Shown one piece after another: positions 1 to 8,514 of a stretch of DNA of 62,726 bases. The DNA is from Bacteroidia bacterium (lineage in GTDB: Bacteria > Bacteroidota > Bacteroidia > Chitinophagales > UBA2359). The notes beneath the pieces were generated by a model that did not search any database, had not been told where the DNA came from, and saw only the letters and a list, made by a program, of their open reading frames with translations. How positions within the stretch are numbered: the stretch's first letter is position 1; each line of letters begins with the position of its first letter. Made by a program: the position numbers and the translations under genes. The stretch lies in assembly GCA_030427245.1 (NCBI GenBank), contig JAUHXA010000040.1:1-62726 (forward strand), read 5' to 3'.

Positions 1-65
1 ATTTGGCTCATATGATTGCCCAAATCACCTACTAATTTGTCGAAACTTAATGGTTTTTTTTGCAT
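1..65 (-). CDS. 5' end of an unidentified gene, cut by the window edge
   Basis: An ATG on the minus strand at 65 opens a frame that stays open to the window edge. It begins MQKKPLSFDKLVGDLGNHMS, 21 codons in all. A TAnnTTTG-like element (TATTTTTG on the minus strand, about 82-89) lies shortly upstream, which fits a Bacteroidota promoter. The fragment is too short to assign a family. It is reported only because the start, frame and upstream element agree. Confidence 0.4.
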   Translation of the reverse strand, partial: MQKKPLSFDKLVGDLGNHMSQ

Positions 66-179
66 CGGTTTTTCTTGCAAAAATATCTTATTTTCACTAT
101 AATAGCCTACTTTTAGAATTGCTGTTTTTTTGTTGAAATTGTTGATTATAAATTAATTCAATGCGTTTTTTTAACAAGT

Positions 180-3100
180 TTATCTTATCAACATCACATT
201 TCCCTTCACCAAAAACTCTTTTCCGTCATTGTCTACACCTCTGATAAAATAAATATAAATGCCTATTCCTTGAGGTACAAACTTGTAAGTTCCATCCCAA
301 GTATCACTAATGTTATTGGTGCTAAACACTTTATTACCCAACCTACCATAGATTTCAAAAGTGTGCAATTCACTGACATTTACGGGTGTTATACCAAATA
401 GGTCATTCACTCCATCGCCATTTGGAGAGAAAGCTGCGGGAACCAATACTTCATTTTTATAAAGGACTCCTAAAGATAATGTTGCACTATCTGAGCAGCC
501 ATATTCATCACTTGCCACCACAGAAATATTTGAGTTTTGATTTAGGGTGACAGATGTTTCTGGGCAATCTAAACAGTCGGGTAAGTTTCCTGTAGAAGAC
601 CAAGTATAAACTACTTCTCCCATAACCGAAAATCCAGTAGCCGATAGAGGTAAAGTTTCCCCCGCATTAACGATTGTTTCCGAACTGATTATCCCTACTT
701 CAACTTCTGAAATGGTGATTTCTGATACATATTCATCGCTACAACCATTTTGTTCGATGGTCAATGTAATATTTTGCTCACCTGTACTTGTCCAAGCATG
801 GGAATGAGGTCCTATTCCCTCCACTATATTTCCTTCTCCAAAATTCCAAGTGTAAGTAGCATCTGTATCTGCAATACCGTCAAAAGTAAAGAGTATCGGT
901 TCGTTTTTACAGGTAACATTGGAAATGTCAAAAGATGCTATTGGAGTGGAGTTTTCTTTTAGTTCAAAAGGAATAAGTTCGCTTTTACAAGTATCCAAAG
1001 CAATATTTACCGTTTGAGCATAATACAGTCCTTCATCTATAGGAGTGAAAGTTAAACCAGAAGATATTAAGTTATCTCCTGTTGAAGTATTGTACCAATT
1101 TACAATTGTACTGTTTATGGTAGTGTTTACCTCAAAAGGGCTGCTGTTGATTTCTCCCTCACAACTATTGATAAAATCAATTACAATTACTGGAGCAGTA
1201 GTCACACAATTACAAGGCTCTACTAATATTTCAATAATATAAGATTCATCCGTACAAGGTGGAATTGCGTTATTCGTAGTATATTCAAACCGATATACGT
1301 TTGGAGATATACCTACAAAGTCGATTTCAGCAAAGTTGTTCAAATTAACTTCTGAATTATCAAGGTCTGTCCAATAGCCGCTTGTATCTCCCAAAATAAT
1401 AAAATTGTTAAAATTGAGGGAAGAATTTCCGAATGGTGTATTGCAGACAGTAGCAGAAGTATTCAGAATAGCTATAGGAGGTACGTTTACTTCTACAATG
1501 GTCGTACCGAGTTTTGACTCACAACCATCTGCCGTTACCAATAAAGAATATTCTCCCATTTCACTCTCCATCACATTGCTTAAAACAGGATTTTTTTCTG
1601 TTGAACTAAAACCATTTGGTCCATTCCATTGATAAAGAATGGTATCTTTAACAACACTTGTACTACCTAAAAGCGTTACATCCATTCCTATACAAGCAGG
1701 ACCATTATTATTCGCTAGAGCATCAGAACCTGTAATAGTGTACATAAATACATGTGTACTGCCATTTCCACCAAATCCAAGACCTATATAAGTGGTTGAA
1801 GTATTGGAAACCTTGATAGAAAACTCATGTTCCTCACTTATAGCTCCATCATAATCAGGAGCTTCTATCCATATTGGAAAAACCAAGCTGTCAGGTATTG
1901 ACAAAACAATAGTGTCTCCTATAAAAGCACAAAACATCGAATCTATTACATTATCAACAATTTCATCTGCTCCCATATCAGGATAAGGACCAATACGAAG
2001 TTCACCATCAATATCTCTGGGTATCAACCGTCCAACAGTAGGGTTTCCTGTATTTGTTTGTGCAGAAACGCCATTTACATGTAAGTCATTGAAAGCCATG
2101 AAAATAGGGTTATCACTTACCGAATTTTCATTGTCAGGTAAATCAGCCACAGCGTTGTAATCTGTACCTCCTACATGTACCATGACATTGGGATTATTAG
2201 AGTAATAGTTGTTGTAATCCCATATACTCATACTGTTTTCATTTTCAATATGCACAGCATACCCTGTTGTTGCCTCGCTTCCATAAGCAAGGGTATTGTT
2301 TTGTAGGTTTATATCTATACTTTCTTCATCAACGTATAGTGCATAACCATTACCTAGTGTATTTACACTATTATGAAAAATACCCCAATCATTGGCGTTC
2401 TCTAACAACACACCTGCATTTTGAGTTCCAACATTGGAAAAAATACAACTAACGGTATTATTAACAATCTGAGGAGGGGAATCACTAAATTGTCCGCTAT
2501 TTTGTATATATATTCCCTGCTTTCTCATTCCATAGAGATTATTTCCTTCAATACCCGCAATGCTATAATCAAAATCTTCTAATTGGCTAATCGTACCAAT
2601 ACTGTAATCAAAGTCTTCTAATTGACTAATTGTATTCCGACATTGTATTCCTGTATTTCCATTGTTATTACCAATTTCATTATTTTTAATAAGAAAATTG
2701 GTGAGGTAGGACACAATAAGCCCTGCTTCATAATTATTTTTTAATTCATTGTTTTGGATAACTGGTCCTTTCATCGTTTTATTTTCATCTCCTAAAATAG
2801 CAATCCCCATAAAACCTCCAATGATTTCATTACCCACAATTACCGTATGGTTGGCATTGTTCCCCCAATGTTGAGCAGGTTCGATTGAAGTATCGCTATT
2901 AGAAGCTACTATTCCGATAAAACAAGTATCGTTCACACTTGCTCCCATATCAATCGTACAATTGCGAATGGAAATGCTATCCGCTTGATTCTTCAGGTGT
3001 ATGCCCCATGCACATTCAGATGTTGAAGCTGCCACGATGTCTATGTTGTCTATGGCAATATGGTCTGCCTCGTCTATTTGAATGATAGCGGGCGAACTGT

Positions 3101-6100
3101 TTGTAGGACTAAAAGTAAGCGTTGCCCCATTTCCGTTAATAGTAAGATTACTTTCAGCGCTCAACCCATCAATAGAGGGAATGTAAACTCGTTCAGTTAG
3201 TGTAATGTTGGTTTCCAACTCCAAAACAACATTTCCGCACATACCTGCTAAAGTCAAAGAATTTATGGCTTCTTGTAAACTGCTAAAATCAGCAGAAACG
3301 CTACTACCTATAATATATGTTCCAGAAAAGCAGCAAATTTCTGAGGAACAACAATCAGGAACAATACTTTCAAAGGTTGTAGAACAACCATTGGTTGTTA
3401 CTACTTCCACAAATGTTGTCCCTCCAAGTTGCCCTACATCAATATTTAGACTATTAATATTAGTACTGAACCCTTCAGTATCTCCTTCACAGCTAAAATC
3501 AAGTGTGTAAGAGCATCCAAATTCATTCTCGCTATCAATAACAATTGAAGGTGCTTGAGGAGAAGGATACACATCTAAATCAAATACTCCAACTGATAAA
3601 AAATCATCTACTGCATCATCACCATCGATATCACATTGTAAATAGGCAAATATCGAAGTTTGTGTACTGTTACATACATTTTCATTAAGGTCTATATCAG
3701 AAGGAATAGCAACAGGCGTAGCAGAGGCATTAAGTAAAGGCTCTATCGAATATACAAACCCGTTGATCATTAGTGGATTGCCACTTGCTGTACTATTTGT
3801 TTCATCGCTCTCTACATTACTTTGCCAATCAGTTATTTCATTGGTCAGTTCACCACTACAGACATTCGCACTTCCATTTACCTGTACAACAAAAGGGCAG
3901 CCACACTCTTCCACCAATACTTCTACCTCATAAGAAATATCATTACAAATACCATCTGATAAAGTATAGGTAAAGGTATAAGTACCTAGTCCAATGCCAT
4001 CAAAATCAACGGCTGTCAAATCGCTCATATCTACACCTATTGCATCGGTGTCTGTCCAGAATCCGCTTGTATCTCCACTTGTTATCAAGCTCATCAAGTT
4101 AATAATGGTATTATCAGCACTTGAATTACAAATATTCGTATTGGTTTCTAAAGTAGCACTTGTAGGAGCTACCACTTCAATCGCCACAAAAGCAGTATCA
4201 TTTTCACAAGGAGCTACAGCCGTCATTACATAAGCAAACTCCAATATTCCCGCACTTTGTCCATCAGCTGTAAATGTGCCAATGACATCATCAAAGACAC
4301 CATTGTTGATCGAACCACTGTATAAAATCCAGGTTCCCCCTACATCAGCACTAGATACAAGACTATACAAATCATATGGTGTATTTACATCATTACAAGT
4401 TGAGCTTGAACTTCCTATTCCTGCATTAACAGTCTCTTGAACTATTAAAATTTGTATCGAAGAATCGGGACAGTTTTCTAAAGGTGCAGAATCTAAAGTA
4501 AAAGTCAGTTCATAATCGCCAGCATCTACATTCGTTGCATCGAAATTAGTACCTGTCAATGTAGCAGGATTACTACCCAAAGGAGTATTAGTAATACTCC
4601 AAATTCCTGGTTCTACCGTTAACTCTAAAACACTCAAATCCAACATTCCCGAATCATTACACAAATCATCAGGCTCAGTAATCGCCACACTTGGGCAAGC
4701 ACAGTCTTCCACCAATACTTCTACCTCAAAAGAAACATCATTACAAATACCATCTGATAAAGTATAAGTAAAGGTATAAGTACCTACTCCAATGCCATCA
4801 AAATCAACGGCTGTCCAGTCGCTCATATCTACGCCTATTCCATCAGTGTCTGTCCAGACTCCGCTTGTATTTCCACTTGTTATCAAACTTGTCAAGTCAA
4901 TAATGGTGTTATCCCCACTTGCATTACAGATCTTCGTATTGGTTTCCAATGTAGCAGTTGGAGGCTCGCTGACGGTTACAAAAGTTGCTATTCCTTGTGA
5001 TTCACACCCATCTACAGTGATGGTTACACCATAATCGCCCGAACTGGATGCATCTACATTCGAGACTACTGGGTTTTGGAAGATGGAACTAAAGCCGTTT
5101 GGGCCGCTCCATGAATAAGTCATAGTAACACCCGCAATTGAGGTGTAGCTGCTTAATAGAACATCTTCCCCAGTGCAAGTAGGACTGTCATTTTCGGCAG
5201 TTGCAATTGGAACAGGGTTAACAGTCACAACAGTTGTATCTCCTTTTGATTCACAACCATCTGCAGTTACTTTCAAAATATAGTCACCTGCATCTTCTAT
5301 ATCTACTACTAACACCAAGGGATTTTGTTCCGTGGAAGCAAACCCATTCGGTCCACTCCACTCATAAGAAGTAATCTCTCCTGCAACGGTAGTATTTCCC
5401 ATTAATTGAATATCTTCTCCTTCACAAACAGGGCTATCATTTGAAGCAATCGCATCAGAACTAATGATAGTATAAATAAGTGCATAGGTAGCATTCGTAC
5501 CACTTCCCACTCCTATATATGTAGGAGTATTGGATGTTGCCAAAATATCTAAATTAGCGCTATGCGATATCAAACTATAATTGCTCGTATTATCCCACTC
5601 TATCCACTGTGGATTGTTCAGTGTGTCTGAAATTCCCAAGTGAATTTCATCTCCTACTGTAAAACAAAGTGTCTCTTCCAAAATAACCAAAGGAAGTATT
5701 TCATCTGCCCCCATATCAGGTAACTGCGTAGTTCCATCAGGTCGAGGCTCTCCGTCAATATCAGTTGGAAACAAGGCAGCAATACTTGGATTAGCAGAAT
5801 TGGTTTGCTGAGAAATATCTAAAACGTGTAAATCATTAAAAGTTATAAAAATTGGGTTAACACTCACTGAATTGTCATTCTCTGGAAGAGAAGGAATATC
5901 ATCAAAAGTGCTTCCGCCAATGCTTACAATCTCTAAGTTTTGAGAAAAATAATTGTTATAATTCCATGTCAAGCTTGTTCCACTCTCAATGTTAACAGGA
6001 AAACCTAATCCATTCGTAGCAAGTGTATTATTTTGTAAGTCTATATCTGAACTTGCTATATCTATATAGATTCCATCACCATTCCCTTCTACATTCACAC

Positions 6101-8411
6101 TATTGTGATAAATCTCCCAACTATCTGCGTTTTCCAGCAATATACCTGCATTTGGAAGACTTCCCTCAAGGTTTCCACTTATCATATTATTCACCATATA
6201 AGGAGGGTCATTGGAAGAATCAGTTGGGTTTTGCCCACTATCTTTGATGAAAATTCCTTCTCCACCTATTGAATACACCTTATTTCCTTCAATTCCCGAA
6301 ATGCTATAACTATGCTCTTCCAATTGAATATTGGAATAAACACTATAATCAAAATCTTCCAATTGACTGATTGCGTTTCGACACTGTATTCCTGTATTAT
6401 TTGAGTTGGGATTATTACGTTCTACTTCCAAATCAATTAAATTCTCCTTGATAAGAAAATTAGTGAGGTCGCTTGTCAAAATTCCTACTTGATAACTGTC
6501 TTCAATGGTATTATTTTGAATAACAGTACCTTTCATACTTTGGTCATTATTTCCCAAAGCAGCAATGCCCATATATCCTCCCTTTATAGTATTGTTGTGA
6601 ACGACGGTTCGATTGGCGTTGTTGCCATAATAATCGGGGCTACTGATAGAATTATCGCTATTCGATGCCACAATACCCATATAGCAGGTACTCGTTTGAT
6701 TGACTCCCACACCAATCGTACAATTCCTAATATAAATACTGTCTGCTTGGTTTTTGAGGTGAATACCCCAAGCGGCAGAGGCAGTTGGGGAAGCTACAAT
6801 ATTTAAGCCATCAATTACCACATGGTCTGCACCATCTATTTGGATAATGGCGGGATTGAGGCAATTGGCGGCACTATTCGTTAGCGTTGCACCATTTCCA
6901 TTAATGGTTAGGCTATCCGTAGCAGTCAAGCCTACAAAATCAGTGATAATAACTTGACCATCCAAGGTAATACCGGCTTCTACTTCTAAGGTAACTTGTT
7001 TGTACATTCCTACTTGTGCAAGGGAATCCATTGCATGTTGTAGGTCGATGAAATCGGAAGAAAGGCTTGGTCCGATGGTGTAAGTTCCACCAAGTGGTGG
7101 ATAGATTTTAAATATCCATGAGTCATCATCTCCATAGTTACTATCCAAATCAGTATCAGAAGACGTAGAATGTCCTCCAACAATATAACCCCCATCTAAA
7201 GTAGGAATAGTTGTGTAATTGAAATCATACCCACTTCCCCCATAATTTTTTTCCCATTCAATATTTCCTACTAAGTCAGTTTTGAAAACCCAAATGTCTC
7301 TACTTCCAAAATTTCCACTTACATCATTGTCATTAGATTCTGAATGTCCAGTAACAAAATAACCTCCATCAGGAGTTTCTTCAATAAAATACCCTATATC
7401 AGTTCCTGTACCCCCATAATTTTTTTCCCACTCAATAAATCCATTACTACTTACCTTAATCACCCATACATCTGAACCTCCATAATTTTCACCAACATCG
7501 CCATCACTGGAAGTAGTACTTCCAACAATAATATACCCTCCATCAGATGTTTCCTTTATAAAAAAGCCATTATCATCCCCCGCTCCTCCATAATTTTTAT
7601 CCCATTCAATATCCCCATCTGCACCTATTTTAACCACCCATATATCTTCTCCACCATTATTACCATTATCAGATAAATCACCATCACTTGAAGTTGTAAA
7701 CCCAGCAATAATATAACCTCCATCGGATGTGGGAATCATTTTTTCAAAATCTTCAAGACCACTTCCCCCATAATTTTTATCCCAATCTTTAGTTCCATCA
7801 AAGAGTATCTTTAGTAACCAAATATCTTGGCTTCCCTTACTCAAAGTAATGTCATTGTCCAAAGTTCCGGAATTCGTCTCACCTCCAATAAGGTAGCCAT
7901 CATCCAATGTTTGATAAATAAAGTTAGGAATTTCTGCGTTCACTCCTCCATAGTTTTCATCCCATTGAGTATTTCCATTAGCGTCAATTTTAACAACCCA
8001 TATATCAGAACCTCCGTAATTCCCATCAACATCACCTGTTCCAGAAGAAGAATTGGAATTTCCTGTAACAATATAACCTCCATCAAAGGTTTGCCAAACT
8101 GCTCGGGCTATATCTTCTCCATCCCCTCCATAAATCTCATCCCATTCCAAAACCCCTGTTGAGTTAGTTTTAACCACCCACATATCCGTAGAATTGTAAG
8201 TAGAATTATCAGATAAATCTATATCATTGGAAGCAGACGGTCCTACTACAATATATCCGCCATCAAGGGTTTGAATAATTCTATGAGCAATATCTTCTCC
8301 AGTACCCCCATAATTTTTTTCCCATACAATTACAGGAACATTTTGTGCTAAAACTGTAAAGGAAGATAATAAAGCACAGAATAATAATAGATAGTTTTGA
8401 ATGGTTTTCAT
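180..8411 (-). CDS. Giant secreted repeat protein with T9SS type B (CHU_C) C-terminus
   Basis: The preferred start at 8411 gives 2743 residues beginning with a clear signal peptide (MKTIQNYLLLFCALLSSFTV, then LAQ). An in-frame ATG at 8477 would add 22 residues ahead of the signal. Seven repeats of about 60 residues follow, each with a W-[DE]-x-x-YGG core and a DGGY-[IFL] core, a plausible seven-bladed propeller. Next comes a long right-handed beta-helix-like region (INGNGATL, NCTI, NNTI), Ig/PKD-like domains (YEWSGPNGF) and CNxxxDNTII modules, then a second copy of the beta-helix module and a PKD domain (YTWNFGEG). The last ~90 residues (FSPNGDGVNDLF, LGNKVF, DGTYK) are the gliding-motility-associated domain exported by T9SS. 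By family knowledge it is a cell-surface or released adhesin-like protein; its ligand is unknown. It may share a transcript with the TIR-TPR gene upstream. Confidence 0.9.
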   Translation of the reverse strand: MKTIQNYLLLFCALLSSFTVLAQNVPVIVWEKNYGGTGEDIAHRIIQTLDGGYIVVGPSASNDIDLSDNSTYNSTDMWVVKTNSTGVLEWDEIYGGDGEDIARAVWQTFDGGYIVTGNSNSSSGTGDVDGNYGGSDIWVVKIDANGNTQWDENYGGVNAEIPNFIYQTLDDGYLIGGETNSGTLDNDITLSKGSQDIWLLKILFDGTKDWDKNYGGSGLEDFEKMIPTSDGGYIIAGFTTSSDGDLSDNGNNGGEDIWVVKIGADGDIEWDKNYGGAGDDNGFFIKETSDGGYIIVGSTTSSDGDVGENYGGSDVWVIKVSSNGFIEWEKNYGGTGTDIGYFIEETPDGGYFVTGHSESNDNDVSGNFGSRDIWVFKTDLVGNIEWEKNYGGSGYDFNYTTIPTLDGGYIVGGHSTSSDTDLDSNYGDDDSWIFKIYPPLGGTYTIGPSLSSDFIDLQHAMDSLAQVGMYKQVTLEVEAGITLDGQVIITDFVGLTATDSLTINGNGATLTNSAANCLNPAIIQIDGADHVVIDGLNIVASPTASAAWGIHLKNQADSIYIRNCTIGVGVNQTSTCYMGIVASNSDNSISSPDYYGNNANRTVVHNNTIKGGYMGIAALGNNDQSMKGTVIQNNTIEDSYQVGILTSDLTNFLIKENLIDLEVERNNPNSNNTGIQCRNAISQLEDFDYSVYSNIQLEEHSYSISGIEGNKVYSIGGEGIFIKDSGQNPTDSSNDPPYMVNNMISGNLEGSLPNAGILLENADSWEIYHNSVNVEGNGDGIYIDIASSDIDLQNNTLATNGLGFPVNIESGTSLTWNYNNYFSQNLEIVSIGGSTFDDIPSLPENDNSVSVNPIFITFNDLHVLDISQQTNSANPSIAALFPTDIDGEPRPDGTTQLPDMGADEILPLVILEETLCFTVGDEIHLGISDTLNNPQWIEWDNTSNYSLISHSANLDILATSNTPTYIGVGSGTNATYALIYTIISSDAIASNDSPVCEGEDIQLMGNTTVAGEITSYEWSGPNGFASTEQNPLVLVVDIEDAGDYILKVTADGCESKGDTTVVTVNPVPIATAENDSPTCTGEDVLLSSYTSIAGVTMTYSWSGPNGFSSIFQNPVVSNVDASSSGDYGVTITVDGCESQGIATFVTVSEPPTATLETNTKICNASGDNTIIDLTSLITSGNTSGVWTDTDGIGVDMSDWTAVDFDGIGVGTYTFTYTLSDGICNDVSFEVEVLVEDCACPSVAITEPDDLCNDSGMLDLSVLELTVEPGIWSITNTPLGSNPATLTGTNFDATNVDAGDYELTFTLDSAPLENCPDSSIQILIVQETVNAGIGSSSSTCNDVNTPYDLYSLVSSADVGGTWILYSGSINNGVFDDVIGTFTADGQSAGILEFAYVMTAVAPCENDTAFVAIEVVAPTSATLETNTNICNSSADNTIINLMSLITSGDTSGFWTDTDAIGVDMSDLTAVDFDGIGLGTYTFTYTLSDGICNDISYEVEVLVEECGCPFVVQVNGSANVCSGELTNEITDWQSNVESDETNSTASGNPLMINGFVYSIEPLLNASATPVAIPSDIDLNENVCNSTQTSIFAYLQCDIDGDDAVDDFLSVGVFDLDVYPSPQAPSIVIDSENEFGCSYTLDFSCEGDTEGFSTNINSLNIDVGQLGGTTFVEVVTTNGCSTTFESIVPDCCSSEICCFSGTYIIGSSVSADFSSLQEAINSLTLAGMCGNVVLELETNITLTERVYIPSIDGLSAESNLTINGNGATLTFSPTNSSPAIIQIDEADHIAIDNIDIVAASTSECAWGIHLKNQADSISIRNCTIDMGASVNDTCFIGIVASNSDTSIEPAQHWGNNANHTVIVGNEIIGGFMGIAILGDENKTMKGPVIQNNELKNNYEAGLIVSYLTNFLIKNNEIGNNNGNTGIQCRNTISQLEDFDYSIGTISQLEDFDYSIAGIEGNNLYGMRKQGIYIQNSGQFSDSPPQIVNNTVSCIFSNVGTQNAGVLLENANDWGIFHNSVNTLGNGYALYVDEESIDINLQNNTLAYGSEATTGYAVHIENENSMSIWDYNNYYSNNPNVMVHVGGTDYNAVADLPDNENSVSDNPIFMAFNDLHVNGVSAQTNTGNPTVGRLIPRDIDGELRIGPYPDMGADEIVDNVIDSMFCAFIGDTIVLSIPDSLVFPIWIEAPDYDGAISEEHEFSIKVSNTSTTYIGLGFGGNGSTHVFMYTITGSDALANNNGPACIGMDVTLLGSTSVVKDTILYQWNGPNGFSSTEKNPVLSNVMESEMGEYSLLVTADGCESKLGTTIVEVNVPPIAILNTSATVCNTPFGNSSLNFNNFIILGDTSGYWTDLDNSEVNLNNFAEIDFVGISPNVYRFEYTTNNAIPPCTDESYIIEILVEPCNCVTTAPVIVIDFINSCEGEINSSPFEVNTTINSTIVNWYNTSTGDNLISSGLTFTPIDEGLYYAQTVNIALDTCKSELIPFELKENSTPIASFDISNVTCKNEPILFTFDGIADTDATYTWNFGEGNIVEGIGPHSHAWTSTGEQNITLTIEQNGCSDEYVSEITISEVEVGIISSETIVNAGETLPLSATGFSVMGEVVYTWSSTGNLPDCLDCPETSVTLNQNSNISVVASDEYGCSDSATLSLGVLYKNEVLVPAAFSPNGDGVNDLFGITPVNVSELHTFEIYGRLGNKVFSTNNISDTWDGTYKFVPQGIGIYIYFIRGVDNDGKEFLVKGNVMLIR

Positions 8412-8514
8412 TAGTAGGTGTATTTTATGCAGCGGTTTGCTAATTATAGCATATAATTGAGAATCTGTTGAATTCATTATAATCTTACAAAAAATAGGCT
8501 ATGATAAAAGCTTC

